Source: Acinetobacter albensis (GTDB lineage Bacteria > Pseudomonadota > Gammaproteobacteria > Pseudomonadales > Moraxellaceae). Taken from it: a stretch of DNA of 64,000 nt. Positions within the stretch are counted from its first letter, which is position 1. Each line of letters begins with the position of its first letter. The notes under the pieces are model-generated. The model saw only the letters and a program-made list of their open reading frames with translations, was not told the origin of the DNA and ran no database searches. The translations under genes were made by a program, and so were the position numbers. Below, one piece after another: positions 18,661 through 27,871 of the stretch. The stretch covers positions 1-64,000 of the forward strand of contig NZ_FMBK01000008.1 of the NCBI RefSeq assembly GCF_900095025.1, given 5' to 3'.

Positions 18661-18788
18661 GTCACTTTCCTGAACATATATTCTAAATTACAGATCAGCT
18701 TAGATTAATTTTTTAATTTGTAAAACCGAATATTATTGTAAAATTCATCTAAAAATGCGATTTAGATTGAGTTCGATTTTGCCTAATA

Positions 18789-18815
18789 AAAAGGGAGTTC
18801 TTAAAACTCCCTTTT
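18789..18815 (-). terminator. Terminator of the ubiG-mupP-yciK operon
   Basis: An 11-bp stem AAAAGGGAGTT/AACTCCCTTTT around a CTTAA loop lies 22 bases after the yciK stop. T-runs occur on both sides, so it may act in both directions. Confidence 0.87.
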
Positions 18816-18836
18816 ACACGCTTTTTTATTTAAACC

Positions 18837-19583
18837 CTAGTCTTGGGCATCAATACTTTCACCATTCATATGCAAACTATCATCACCCATGAGGTATAAA
18901 TAGCCAGGCATAATCATTTCAGGTGTTGCTAACGTTTTAGGATCTTCATCAGGATAGGCTTTAGCCCGCATTGCAGTACGGGTTGCACCTGGATTAATGC
19001 AGTTAAAACGTATATTCGGATGAACATTTTCTTTTGCAAACAGTTGACTGACCGCTTCAATGGCAATTTTTGACACTGAATATGCACCCCAACATGCCCG
19101 TGCTTCTCGACCGACACCGGAACTTGCAAAAACCACCGAAGCATGTTCAGATTTTTCGAGTAATGGCAAAAGCTCTTGAGTCATGATAAAGGGTGCACGT
19201 AAATTTACAGCCATGACATCATCCCAGACATCCGCAGGATAATTCGCCAATTCGGTCCGTTCACCCAAAATACCCGCATTATGTAAAATGCCATCTAAGC
19301 GACCAAATTGCTTTTCTAAGGTATCGACCAGAAGCTCATAATCTCGAGACGAGGCACTCGACAGTTGTAAAGGCAAAATAGCAGGTTGTGGTGCACCTAA
19401 ACTTTCAATCTCATCATAAATGACTTCAAGCTTATTGAGCGTACGGCCATGCAAAACAACGGTTGCACCATGTAGTGCATAACTGAGCGCTGCTGCACGA
19501 CCAATACCATCGCCCGCACCCGTAATCAGGATAATGCGATCTTTTAATAGATCTGGGCGAGGCTGATATTCTGAATATTTCAT
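18837..19583 (-). CDS. yciK: Short-chain dehydrogenase/reductase, YciK type
   Basis: A 248-residue SDR oxidoreductase. The nucleotide-binding TGAGDGIG motif is near residue 21, the NAG motif is in LHNAGILGERTEL near 102, and the catalytic YxxxK is in WGAYSVSK near 167. The opening, LLKDRIILITGAGDGIG, and its position after ubiG and mupP match the YciK group seen in Pseudomonas. The substrate is unknown. It is the third gene of the run, 34 bp after mupP. Confidence 0.86.
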   Translation of the reverse strand: MKYSEYQPRPDLLKDRIILITGAGDGIGRAAALSYALHGATVVLHGRTLNKLEVIYDEIESLGAPQPAILPLQLSSASSRDYELLVDTLEKQFGRLDGILHNAGILGERTELANYPADVWDDVMAVNLRAPFIMTQELLPLLEKSEHASVVFASSGVGREARACWGAYSVSKIAIEAVSQLFAKENVHPNIRFNCINPGATRTAMRAKAYPDEDPKTLATPEMIMPGYLYLMGDDSLHMNGESIDAQD

Positions 19584-19617
19584 GTTATACCTCCTCGTTT
19601 ATCGTGTTGTTATATCT

Positions 19618-20316
19618 TTATGAAATGCGTGGATCAATATTTTGTTTTGGAGTTACACGTTGTTGGATCACTTGATGTAATTCTTCAACTGTATTGACTA
19701 TACAATCCGCTTGCCAAGCTGTTAAGTCATCTTTGTGTTGCAATGGTAAATAACCATAAGCAGCCAATATAGTATACATCTGGGCATTGCGTCCCGCGTC
19801 TATATCACGTGGATGATCCCCGATATAAATACAGTCCTGAGGGTCGAGTTTAAGCTGTCGTGCAGCCAGATACATCGGCTCAGGATCGGGTTTTGTATGG
19901 GTGACATCTTCTGGGCAAACCAATACAGCACAGCGCTGATCTAAATGGAGTGCTTTAAGTAAAGCTTCACTGAGCCAACGTGGTTTATTGGTCACAATCC
20001 CCCACGGAATATCTTGGCTTTCCAGTTGTTCAAGTAAAGCATACATGCCTTCAAATAGATCCGTTTCTACCGCGATATCTTCACCGTAAGTATCTAAAAA
20101 GCGCTGTCGATGGGCGAGAAATACGGGGTCTTCGATCTCCAATTCTGGATAGACCAATTTCACCATGGCACGTGCACCTTCAGACACTTGAGTACGAATT
20201 AAATCCGCTGTTACAAGGTCGCAGGGTTTATTGCGACACATCTCCTGAATAATGCGAATAAAATCAGCTGCTGTATCAATTAAAGTTCCATCAAGATCAA
20301 AGAGAACGGCTTTCAT
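19618..20316 (-). CDS. mupP: HAD-family phosphatase, probable N-acetylmuramate 6-phosphate phosphatase
   Basis: A 232-residue HAD subfamily IA phosphatase: nucleophile motif [12 protein letters not shown] at residues 7-18, then [12 protein letters not shown], then the Mg-binding [15 protein letters not shown]. It is easily called phosphoglycolate phosphatase by similarity, but the ubiG-HAD-yciK order is that of mupP in Pseudomonas, where the enzyme dephosphorylates MurNAc-6-P in the muropeptide recycling route that bypasses fosfomycin-sensitive synthesis. The start overlaps the ubiG stop by 4 bases. The assignment rests on gene order and needs enzymology. Confidence 0.75.
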   Translation of the reverse strand: MKAVLFDLDGTLIDTAADFIRIIQEMCRNKPCDLVTADLIRTQVSEGARAMVKLVYPELEIEDPVFLAHRQRFLDTYGEDIAVETDLFEGMYALLEQLESQDIPWGIVTNKPRWLSEALLKALHLDQRCAVLVCPEDVTHTKPDPEPMYLAARQLKLDPQDCIYIGDHPRDIDAGRNAQMYTILAAYGYLPLQHKDDLTAWQADCIVNTVEELHQVIQQRVTPKQNIDPRIS

Positions 20317-21029
20317 GGCTTCTCTTCTTTAATGGTGTAGACCATATAATTGACATCGACATTGGGTGCCAGCCAATAGCGTTTGGTGATTGGATTAAAA
20401 TGTAAACCAATCATGTCTTTTAGCTGTAACCCTGCTTCACGAATATCGTGCGCCAGTTCAGATGGTTTAATAAATTTACGATAATCATGTGTGCCTTTAG
20501 CCAACATGCGTAATACATATTCTGCACCAATAATGGCAAACAAATATGATTTTGGATTGCGGTTAATGGTCGAAAAAAACACATGACCACCTGGTTTGAC
20601 CAAGGCATAACAGGCCTGAATAATCGATGCTGGATTAGGCACATGCTCAAGCATTTCCATACAGGTCACGACATCATATTGTCCTGCTTGCTCTAGAGCG
20701 AGTTGTTCAACTGGAACTTGACAATATTCAATATTGTTAACACCTTCTTGTTCAGCATGAATACGCGCCACATTTAGAGGCGCCAACCCCATATCGATGC
20801 CCAATACATCAGCTCCGCGTCGTGCCATGCTTTCCGATAAAATACCGCCTCCACAGCCAACGTCTAATACTTTTTTACCGGCGATACCACCCGAATGTTC
20901 ATCAATCCAGTTTAAGCGTAATGGATTAATTTGGTGTAGTGGACGGAACTCAGAATGCTGATCCCACCATATGGCTGCGAATGCTTCAAATTTGGCAATT
21001 TCTTGTGGATCAACATTCAATTGCGACAT
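20313..21029 (-). CDS. ubiG: Ubiquinone biosynthesis O-methyltransferase
   Basis: UbiG performs both O-methylations in ubiquinone synthesis. The 238-residue protein shows the N-terminal [20 protein letters not shown] region and the SAM-binding [20 protein letters not shown] motif. The ATG at 21029 is used, with GAGGTG placed 6 bases upstream; a TTG at 21047 would include that site in the coding region. It is first in the ubiG-mupP-yciK operon and divergent from dsbA. Confidence 0.95.
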   Translation of the reverse strand: MSQLNVDPQEIAKFEAFAAIWWDQHSEFRPLHQINPLRLNWIDEHSGGIAGKKVLDVGCGGGILSESMARRGADVLGIDMGLAPLNVARIHAEQEGVNNIEYCQVPVEQLALEQAGQYDVVTCMEMLEHVPNPASIIQACYALVKPGGHVFFSTINRNPKSYLFAIIGAEYVLRMLAKGTHDYRKFIKPSELAHDIREAGLQLKDMIGLHFNPITKRYWLAPNVDVNYMVYTIKEEKP

Positions 21030-21210
21030 CGGGGTCACCTCAATCAAGTCGTTATAATTTAAAAAAAGTTATAGGGGCTTAGTGTAGCGTTTATTCAAAA
21101 AAAAGCGATAAAAGCGATAAAAAAGTTCACAGAATGAAAACGAATTCAGCATAATTGATTTATAGTGATCGCATAAACTTATGATAATGATTTAGAGGAC
21201 AATAAGGTCA

Positions 21211-21828
21211 ATGAAAAAATTCCTTTTAGGTGGTCTGACAACTGCTATTTTTGCTTTTTCTGGCACAGTAATGGCCGCCGATTTTGTGGCAGGCAAAGAT
21301 TACACCGTCATTGCCAACCCAGGTAAAGTTCAAGTTCCTGGCAAAATTGAAGTACGTGAGTTCTTTTGGTACGGTTGTCCGCATTGTTTTAAACTTGAGC
21401 CACATATGCAGGCTTGGTTAAGAAAAATTCCGAAAGATGTCAACTTTATCCGTACTCCTGCTGCAATGAACCCTGTGTGGGAGCAAGGTGCGCGTGGTTA
21501 TTATGTATCTGAAGCATTAGGGGTTCGCAAGAAAACCCATTTACCTTTATTCCATGCGATTCATGAAGGTGGTCAACAAATTTTTGATCAAAAATCACAA
21601 GCAAAATTCTTTGTGAAATATGGTATCCCAGAAGCTAAATTTAACAGTATGTTCAATTCATTTGCGATCACCTCAAAAGTTGCTCAAGCCAATAAATTGG
21701 CTCAACAATACCAGCTTACCGGTGTTCCTGCAGTCGTGGTGAATGGTAAATATGTGGTGCAAGGTGAAGATGGGAAAGTCACTCAAGTGGTCAGCTACTT
21801 GGTGGAAAAAGAACGTAAAGCAAAATAA
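21211..21828 (+). CDS. dsbA: Periplasmic thiol:disulfide interchange protein DsbA
   Basis: DsbA introduces disulfide bonds into exported proteins and is reoxidised by DsbB (54068-54592 here). The 205-residue precursor has a signal peptide ending VMAAD (about residue 23), the active-site motif WYGCPHCF near residue 54 and the cis-Pro loop in TGVPAVVVNGKYVV near 170. AGAGGAC precedes the ATG. It is monocistronic, with a strong terminator. Confidence 0.96.
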   Translation: MKKFLLGGLTTAIFAFSGTVMAADFVAGKDYTVIANPGKVQVPGKIEVREFFWYGCPHCFKLEPHMQAWLRKIPKDVNFIRTPAAMNPVWEQGARGYYVSEALGVRKKTHLPLFHAIHEGGQQIFDQKSQAKFFVKYGIPEAKFNSMFNSFAITSKVAQANKLAQQYQLTGVPAVVVNGKYVVQGEDGKVTQVVSYLVEKERKAK

Positions 21829-21843
21829 GTACGTGTAGAATAA

Positions 21844-21868
21844 AAAACCCGCAATCTCTGCGGGTTTT
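21844..21868 (+). terminator. Terminator of dsbA
   Basis: AAAACCCGCA pairs with TGCGGGTTTT around ATCTC, followed by more T, 15 bases after the stop. Confidence 0.92.
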
Positions 21869-21915
21869 TTTGTGATCAATTTTTATCATTATTTGATACC
21901 AAAATTTATACCCAA

Positions 21916-22575
21916 TTATTCAGGTAGAGTGGAAGGGGCAGTTTCCCAATTGGAAATACCACGAAAAATTAATTGTACTTGGGTAATGGTTTGTATTTTA
22001 AATTGTTTCTGTTGTTCATTTTTTTCTGGGCTAGGTGCTTGACGATTAATATTGATCCATGTCATGGCCCAAGTAAAAGATAAATTAATGAGAATATTCG
22101 CCAAGACTTGTAAAGCTTGGGCATGACCCAAACGTTTTACAAGTTCAATTTGCGTCAGATCATTGGCTAAGTCTTCAATTAAAAAATGAATTTCTCTAGC
22201 AATCGCATGACGAATGACTTCAGAGCCGCCCCAACGTTCTGCAATCATAAATACCCAAGGTTCAGGATGCTGTTCTACTGCCTCAAAAAACAGATCTAAA
22301 CTCATTTGGGTTTTGGTATTGGGTTGATAAATATAAGTCTGTCCGAGTTGATGCAAAATACCTTTCAAGTGCAAAGCGACCTGATCGACCAGTTCCAGCC
22401 CCAATTCATTCATATCTTGAAAATGTCGATAAAATGCAGTCGGAACCAATCCAACGTCTCGTGCGATTTCACGTAAGCTGATGCTACTAAAAGAGCGTCC
22501 AGAAGTGGTTAGAGCAACTGCTGCATCCAGAAGTGCTTGACGGCTCTGTTGTTTACGCTCATCCCGAATCGACAT
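21916..22575 (-). CDS. fabR: TetR-family repressor of unsaturated fatty acid genes (FabR/DesT-like)
   Basis: A 219-residue regulator. The N-terminal HTH (SFSSISLREIARDVGLVPTAFYRHF, shown as SLREIARDVGLVPTAFYRHF, about residues 33-52) is highly typical of FabR and DesT, which sense acyl-CoA saturation and repress desaturase or fabA/fabB genes. The divergent neighbours are a ferredoxin reductase and a desaturase, exactly the DesT target arrangement. Palindromes resembling the FabR/DesT operator lie in the spacer. The name fabR is used for the family; desT would be equally defensible. Confidence 0.82.
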   Translation of the reverse strand: MSIRDERKQQSRQALLDAAVALTTSGRSFSSISLREIARDVGLVPTAFYRHFQDMNELGLELVDQVALHLKGILHQLGQTYIYQPNTKTQMSLDLFFEAVEQHPEPWVFMIAERWGGSEVIRHAIAREIHFLIEDLANDLTQIELVKRLGHAQALQVLANILINLSFTWAMTWININRQAPSPEKNEQQKQFKIQTITQVQLIFRGISNWETAPSTLPE

Positions 22576-22640
22576 TCGACTACCCTAAAAAAATTCTGCA
22601 TGAAGTCTACCAAAAAAAAACAAATTAAACGACGAATGTC

Positions 22641-22658
22641 AGTGTACGCCTGTTGACT
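22641..22658. promoter_or_regulatory. Candidate FabR/DesT operator 1
   Basis: AGTGTACGCCTGTTGACT is an imperfect palindrome of the form AGTGnACnnnTGTTnACT, 66 bp upstream of the regulator's start codon. It strongly resembles the DesT/FabR operator as I recall it. Confidence 0.6.
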
Positions 22659-22675
22659 GAAGTGAAAAATAAATA

Positions 22676-22695
22676 TAGTGTACAACTGTTCACTA
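22676..22695. promoter_or_regulatory. Candidate FabR/DesT operator 2
   Basis: TAGTGTACAACTGTTCACTA is symmetric at 16 of 20 positions (TAGTGnACAnnTGTnCACTA). It is centred about 64 bp before the reductase start, where it could block transcription of the desaturase genes. Confidence 0.7.
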
Positions 22696-22698
22696 TAA

Positions 22699-22710
22699 GA
22701 ACATGTGTTC
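22699..22710. promoter_or_regulatory. Partial third operator-like palindrome
   Basis: GAACA-TG-TGTTC is a perfect short palindrome with a good right half (TGTTCACT) and a degenerate left flank. It may be a weaker repressor site. Confidence 0.4.
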
Positions 22711-22748
22711 ACTCAAATAAATAGCCAGCAATAAAAGAGGAACGTCAT

Positions 22749-23771
22749 ATGAGTCATGTGATGCAGTATCAACCGCAATGGGTTCGCGAAGATTTTGTCG
22801 ACTTTATTGCTGAAAAAATAAACCCAGTATGGGCGTGGAAAAAAGTGAAAGCCACGCTAGTCAGCATTCAAATGATTGGTGATGACTTCTATCAAATTCA
22901 GCTTCAACCTAATCGGAACTTTGAGACAACCACCTTTCGTGCTGGACAAAGTATTTTAGTGACTGTGGTGATTGCAGGTGTACGTCAGCAGCGTAGTTAT
23001 TCAATCGTCAAAATGACTGATACGGGCAACATACTGATTGCGGTAAAACGTCAAGGAAAAGTATCCAACGTTCTAACGAACTTAGCGGTAGCTACTGTGA
23101 TTGAAATTTCTCAAGTTCAAGGCGATTTCACATTAAGTTCATCTCAACAGCCTATTCTGTTATTGGCTTCTGGCAGCGGTATCACTGCTATTTATTCAAT
23201 TTTGCAACAGGCATTACGCCAAAATGTAAGTCAAATTGATCTAATTTATTTTAGTCGTGATCAGGCATTTCATGATGAATTGCAAAATTTGGCAAATCAA
23301 CATACACAATTTAACTTTCACACGTTCAATACGCTGCAACAGAAGCAGCATTTAAGTTTAGAGCTATTACAAGATTTAGTTCCTAACTTTCAACAGCGTC
23401 AAAGTTATGCCTGCGGTGCACAAGGGATGATGCAAAGTATCAATCAAATTTATCAAGACTTGGGTCTTATCGAACACCTGAAACAAGAATATTTTCAGGC
23501 GATGGTCGATGAAAATGCATCCGTACAGCCAGTGGTATTTTTAAGAGCACAACAACAGTTTGAAGCAAGTACTAATTTGTTAGAAAGTGCAGAACGTGTA
23601 GGTTTAAGACCAACCCATGGCTGCCGTATGGGGATTTGTAATACCTGTACGTGTACCAAGGTCAGTGGTTCCACCAAGAACTTAATCACGGGTGAAATTG
23701 ATCATGCCAGCAATACCCAAATTAAATTGTGTATTAGCCAAGCCGTCAGCCCAGTCGTCATTAACCTTTAG
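22749..23771 (+). CDS. Flavin- and 2Fe-2S-containing ferredoxin reductase, electron donor to the desaturase
   Basis: A 340-residue fused reductase. Residues 30-230 form an FAD/NAD(P)-binding ferredoxin-NADP reductase-like module (RAGQSILVTVVIAGVRQQRSYS; LLASGSGITAIYSIL). The C-terminal part is a plant-type 2Fe-2S ferredoxin with CRMGICNTCTC near residue 289 and a last Cys in IKLCISQ. It probably passes electrons from NADPH to the desaturase encoded 34 bp downstream, like the DesC/DesB pair of Pseudomonas. AGAGG precedes the ATG. Control by the divergent FabR-type repressor is likely. Confidence 0.86.
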   Translation: MSHVMQYQPQWVREDFVDFIAEKINPVWAWKKVKATLVSIQMIGDDFYQIQLQPNRNFETTTFRAGQSILVTVVIAGVRQQRSYSIVKMTDTGNILIAVKRQGKVSNVLTNLAVATVIEISQVQGDFTLSSSQQPILLLASGSGITAIYSILQQALRQNVSQIDLIYFSRDQAFHDELQNLANQHTQFNFHTFNTLQQKQHLSLELLQDLVPNFQQRQSYACGAQGMMQSINQIYQDLGLIEHLKQEYFQAMVDENASVQPVVFLRAQQQFEASTNLLESAERVGLRPTHGCRMGICNTCTCTKVSGSTKNLITGEIDHASNTQIKLCISQAVSPVVINL

Positions 23772-23805
23772 AAATAAAATAATATTCTCGCTGAGGAGAA
23801 GAACA

Positions 23806-24951
23806 ATGAATATGTCAGTTAAGTTTTCAGAAGCCAGTAAATCGAAACATTTAAATGCAGCACAAATTGAACAATTTGGTCAACAAGTCGATGCGATTCG
23901 TCGTGAAATCATGGAAAGTATTGGCGAAAAAGATGCGCAATATATTTATAAAATACGCGATTTTGTGCGTTATAGCGAAATCGCATCTCGTGGTATGTTG
24001 ATGTTCGGCGGTTGGATTCCACCAGTGTGGTTATTCGGTACAGGTTTATTGGGACTATCCAAAATTGTTGAAAATATGGAGTTGGGTCATAACGTCATGC
24101 ATGGTCAGTTTGATTGGCTCAATGACCCAAGCTTAAATGGTGCCAATTATGATTGGGACACGATTTCTACTGGGGATGACTGGAAACATACGCATAACTA
24201 TATTCATCATACTTATACCAATATTGTGGGTAAAGATCATGATGTTGGTTATGGCTTATTGCGGGTCAGTGAAGCACAAAAATGGGAACCCCGTTTTCTG
24301 TTGAATATTCCCTTGGCTATTCAATTGATGGTGTTTTTTGAATGGTATGTTGGCTTACAAAATCTACATCTGGAAGATGCGCTGATTTACAAGACCAGAA
24401 CATGGAAACAGGTCTGGGAAGATTCAGCAAAATTTCGTCAGAAAGCCACCCGTCAAGTAGCGAAAGATTATATGTTTTTTCCTGTGATTGCAGGACCAAA
24501 TGCTTTGCCCGTTTTGACAGGCAATGCGGTGGCCAATGTTATTCGTAATCTATGGTCATCAGCAGTTATTTTTAATGGTCATTTTACCGAAGATGCAGAA
24601 ACCTTCGAAATAGATAATACTGAAAATGAAACACGTGCAGAATGGTATTTACGTCAAATTCGCGGTTCAAGTAATTTTACAGGCACAGAGTGGCTGCATA
24701 TTTTAAGTGGCAATTTAAGCCATCAGGTTGAGCATCATTTATTTCCAGATATGCCCGCCAATCGTTATGCAGAAGCAGCACCTAAAATTCGCGCTTTGTG
24801 CGCTGAATATGGCATTCATTATAATGAAGCCAGTTTTATGCAGCAATTTGGAAGTGTTTGGGTACGTTTGGCAAAGCATTCTGTACCGAACTCGTGGACA
24901 TCAACACTGCAACAGTCTAAGCAAAAATTGAAATCAATCTTGCGCTTCTAA
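23806..24951 (+). CDS. Membrane fatty-acid (acyl-CoA) desaturase
   Basis: A 381-residue di-iron membrane desaturase. The three histidine boxes are GHNVMHG (about residues 93-99), HTHNYIHH (about 128-135) and HQVEHHLF (about 306-313). It inserts a cis double bond into acyl chains of lipids or acyl-CoA; the regioselectivity is not readable. The ATG at 23806 follows GAGGAGAAGAACA; the open frame upstream overlaps the reductase gene. It is the second gene of the repressor-controlled operon. Confidence 0.9.
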   Translation: MNMSVKFSEASKSKHLNAAQIEQFGQQVDAIRREIMESIGEKDAQYIYKIRDFVRYSEIASRGMLMFGGWIPPVWLFGTGLLGLSKIVENMELGHNVMHGQFDWLNDPSLNGANYDWDTISTGDDWKHTHNYIHHTYTNIVGKDHDVGYGLLRVSEAQKWEPRFLLNIPLAIQLMVFFEWYVGLQNLHLEDALIYKTRTWKQVWEDSAKFRQKATRQVAKDYMFFPVIAGPNALPVLTGNAVANVIRNLWSSAVIFNGHFTEDAETFEIDNTENETRAEWYLRQIRGSSNFTGTEWLHILSGNLSHQVEHHLFPDMPANRYAEAAPKIRALCAEYGIHYNEASFMQQFGSVWVRLAKHSVPNSWTSTLQQSKQKLKSILRF

Positions 24952-25082
24952 TGATGTCATTTCAGCACGATGAATAGATTGAAAATGGGAATTAATTTTT
25001 GGTCACGCTAAACAGCGAAGCAATCGGCTTGATGGTTTTTCTTCAATTGGCAAACATCCGATCAAACCTTCAGGCCTGCTTC

Positions 25083-25091
25083 TGTTATACT
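25083..25091 (+). promoter_or_regulatory. Extended -10 promoter of rph
   Basis: TGTTATACT matches an extended -10 element (TGnTATACT). No good -35 is seen 17 bp upstream, which fits an extended -10 promoter. It lies 37 bp before the rph ATG. Confidence 0.5.
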
Positions 25092-25127
25092 AGACCGCAA
25101 TTAATTTTAGCCTTTATAGGATCCCTT

Positions 25128-25844
25128 ATGCGTATCGACCAGCGTACCTTAGATCAATTACGTGATGTAAAAATCACCCGTAACTATACGCGTTATGCGG
25201 AAGGTTCAGTATTGGTTGAGTTTGGTCATACGAAGGTTTTGTGTACTGCAAGTATTGATAATTCAGTGCCGCGTTTCTTGAAAGGAAAGGGGCAAGGCTG
25301 GGTTACTGCTGAATATGGCATGTTGCCACGTTCAACTCATACTCGTAGTGACCGTGAAGCGGCACGGGGTAAACAAAGTGGTCGTACACAAGAAATTCAA
25401 CGTTTGATTGGTCGCAGTTTGCGTGCCATGGTCGATTTGAAAAAACTGGGTGAAAATACCATTACTATTGACTGTGATGTGATTCAAGCTGATGGCGGTA
25501 CACGTACTGCTGCGATTACTGGTGCAGCTGTGGCCCTCATTGATGCCATGAATGTCTTGCTTGAGAAGAAAAAAATTAAACAAGATCCGTTAAAAGGTTT
25601 AGTTGCTGCAGTTTCTGTGGGAATTTATCAAGACGAAGCTTTACTTGATCTGTGTTATGAAGAAGATTCTAGCTGTCAAACTGACTTAAATGTAGTAATG
25701 ACACAAGCGGGTGAATTTATTGAAGTACAAGGCACTGCGGAAGAAAAACCGTTTACTCGTACACAGTGTAATGAAATGCTTGAATTGGCCGAGAAAGGGA
25801 TTCAAACCTTAATTAAAAAACAACAGGACGCTTTAGGCTGGTAA
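25128..25844 (+). CDS. rph: Ribonuclease PH
   Basis: RNase PH is a phosphate-dependent 3'-5' exoribonuclease that trims tRNA and rRNA 3' ends. The 238-residue product begins [14 protein letters not shown] and contains [32 protein letters not shown] and the [19 protein letters not shown] motif. The ATG at 25128 is supported by the family start and by the promoter just upstream; the longer frame from 24999 is not used. Confidence 0.96.
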   Translation: MRIDQRTLDQLRDVKITRNYTRYAEGSVLVEFGHTKVLCTASIDNSVPRFLKGKGQGWVTAEYGMLPRSTHTRSDREAARGKQSGRTQEIQRLIGRSLRAMVDLKKLGENTITIDCDVIQADGGTRTAAITGAAVALIDAMNVLLEKKKIKQDPLKGLVAAVSVGIYQDEALLDLCYEEDSSCQTDLNVVMTQAGEFIEVQGTAEEKPFTRTQCNEMLELAEKGIQTLIKKQQDALGW

Positions 25845-25861
25845 GTTGTCTTAAATATAAT

Positions 25862-25883
25862 AAACGCACTTTCGGGTGCGTTT
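25862..25883 (+). terminator. Terminator of rph
   Basis: AAACGCAC/GTGCGTTT with loop TTTCGG, followed by TTTT, 17 bases after the stop. Confidence 0.92.
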
Positions 25884-26025
25884 TTTTATTGCTGGTTTAT
25901 ATGAAATGAAGATAAATCCAACTGGATACAAAAAGGGGGACATTACTGCACCGTTTTAAACATTGGCTTAATATCGACTTCATATTGACAGACTAGACTC
26001 CTGTTTTCTTTTTGAGGAGTTGCCT

Positions 26026-26196
26026 ATGTTAAATATCTTTATCTTACTCATTTCTGTGGTCACTTTTGCTCTTATGACCAGTGATCCTAGAGCTTCGCAA
26101 AAATCAAACCAACAGTCTGTTTGGCAAAAACAAAAACCATCGGTTGAAATTCACGATTTAGCCGTTAAACCCCACAAGCAGAGCGATGAAGTTTAA
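26026..26196 (+). CDS. Small membrane-anchored hypothetical protein, 56 residues
   Basis: An ATG at 26026 preceded by GAGGAG at 6 bases opens a 56-codon frame. Residues 2-17 (LNIFILLISVVTFALM) are one hydrophobic segment, followed by a hydrophilic Gln/Lys-rich tail ending KPHKQSDEV. The excellent ribosome binding site and clear membrane-anchor design support a real gene. Its stop overlaps the convergent nadC stop by 4 bases. I do not recognise the family. Confidence 0.6.
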   Translation: MLNIFILLISVVTFALMTSDPRASQKSNQQSVWQKQKPSVEIHDLAVKPHKQSDEV

Positions 26197-27038
26197 GCAT
26201 TGAAACGCATGGACAGGTCAATGGCTTTCACATCTTTGGTTAATACCCCCATAGAAATATAATCAACTCCAGAGCTTGCAATCTCACGCAAATTTTCAAT
26301 GGTAATGTTGCCAGAAGCTTCTAATTTACAACGACCCGCAACATATTGCACTGCATCTATTCGTTGTTGTTGACTAAAATTATCGAGCATCACGATATCT
26401 GCATGGGCTTCTAAGGCTTGTTCAAGTTCATCCCAGTTTTCAACTTCAACTTCAACGGGTTTATTGGGCGCAATCAGACGTGCTTTGGTAATTGCTTGTT
26501 GAATACCCCCTGCTGCCATAATGTGATTTTCTTTGATTAAAAAAGCATCAAACAAACCTAAACGATGGTTTTTCCCACCGCCAACGCTCACTGCATATTT
26601 TTGTGCAATTCGTAAACCAGGGAGTGTTTTGCGCGTATCTAATAATTTTGTTTTTAAACCATCTAACTGTTTGACATAGTCAGCAGTCTTAGTCGCAACT
26701 GCTGAAAGGGTTTGTATAAAATTGAGAGCAGGGCGTTCAATCGTTAGTAGACTGCGTGCTGAACCAGCCAAGGTTAAAAAAGCTTGATTGGCTTCTACAT
26801 GATCACCATCATTTTTAAGCCAAGTGACTTGTACATTGGCATCATAGGCTTGAATTAAGGCATTGACCCAAGGCTGACCTGCAAGCACCATATCTTCACG
26901 ACTGATGATGGTTGCTGTGGCTTGTTCATCTTCAGGAGTTAATAAAGCAGTGATATCACCCTCACCAACATCTTCTTGTAAGGCCTGTTGAATATTGATC
27001 TGGATTGATTGTTCAAGCAAAGACTGAGATATGCTCAT
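26193..27038 (-). CDS. nadC: Nicotinate-nucleotide pyrophosphorylase (carboxylating)
   Basis: NadC (quinolinate phosphoribosyltransferase) makes nicotinate mononucleotide from quinolinate and PRPP in de novo NAD synthesis. The 281-residue protein has the DTRKTLPGLRIAQKYAVSVG and GGKNHRLGL motifs, and the C-terminal VEVEVENWDELEQAL, MLDNFS and EASGNI segments of the barrel. It is divergent from ampD across 174 bp, an arrangement common in Acinetobacter relatives. It converges with a 56-codon gene. Confidence 0.96.
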   Translation of the reverse strand: MSISQSLLEQSIQINIQQALQEDVGEGDITALLTPEDEQATATIISREDMVLAGQPWVNALIQAYDANVQVTWLKNDGDHVEANQAFLTLAGSARSLLTIERPALNFIQTLSAVATKTADYVKQLDGLKTKLLDTRKTLPGLRIAQKYAVSVGGGKNHRLGLFDAFLIKENHIMAAGGIQQAITKARLIAPNKPVEVEVENWDELEQALEAHADIVMLDNFSQQQRIDAVQYVAGRCKLEASGNITIENLREIASSGVDYISMGVLTKDVKAIDLSMRFNA

Positions 27039-27212
27039 AAGTATTTCCGTATCTTTTTTAACCCATGAAAATTGCGCGTTATATTAGCATTGTTCATTTA
27101 AAAGAAATGTTTTTTCCCGCGATTTTATCTGTGCAATTTGAGATTTTAAGCTTAAAGTTTTAGGATTGCGTTAAAATGATCTGTTTATGCGAATTTAAGT
27201 TAGGATCACACT

Positions 27213-27788
27213 ATGCAACCAGCACCATCTTTTCAGGTCATCGATGGTCAGTTAATCGGTGCGAGGCAAGTGCCTTCTGCAAATTATAATCAGCGTCCTG
27301 AACATACTGAAATTCAATTGCTGGTGGTGCATAACATTAGTTTGCCACCGTCGCAGTTTGGGGGCGGATATATTGAACAATTTTTTCAAAATCAATTGGA
27401 TTGGTCTTTACATCCTTATTTTCAAAGCATTGAAGGTATGCAGGTTTCAACCCACTTGTTGATTTTGCGTACTGGTGAGGTTCTACAATTTGTCAATTTC
27501 AATGATCGTGCTTGGCATGCAGGACGTTCAAGTTATTTGGCTAAAAAAGAATGTAATGATTATTCTATTGGAGTGGAGTTAGAAGGGAGTGATGACCTGC
27601 CTTTTGAAGAGATTCAGTACACTGTTTTAGCTCAGGTCACGGCTGTATTGCAGACACATTATCCTAAAATATTGCAACATTTGGCGGGACATTCAGATAT
27701 TGCACCTAATCGTAAAACAGATCCTGGACCATTTTTTAATTGGGTCAAATTCAGAACTTTATTGCAACAATTGAAGGCCAATAAATAA
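27213..27788 (+). CDS. ampD: 1,6-anhydro-N-acetylmuramyl-L-alanine amidase
   Basis: AmpD cleaves the stem peptide from anhydro-muropeptides in the cytoplasm, a recycling step that also controls AmpC induction in species with AmpR. The 191-residue protein carries the zinc ligands in LVVHNIS (about residue 40), AGHSDIAPNRKTDPGP (about 158-173) and the catalytic region YSIGVELEGSDD. AGGAT precedes the ATG. It is followed 83 bp later by murJ. Confidence 0.95.
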   Translation: MQPAPSFQVIDGQLIGARQVPSANYNQRPEHTEIQLLVVHNISLPPSQFGGGYIEQFFQNQLDWSLHPYFQSIEGMQVSTHLLILRTGEVLQFVNFNDRAWHAGRSSYLAKKECNDYSIGVELEGSDDLPFEEIQYTVLAQVTAVLQTHYPKILQHLAGHSDIAPNRKTDPGPFFNWVKFRTLLQQLKANK

Positions 27789-27871
27789 TAGATCGACTTA
27801 ATGATTTAACAACGAAATTCTAGATCGAGTTTCATTACAATAACGACTTATTTTAATACTAGGTGGAAACG

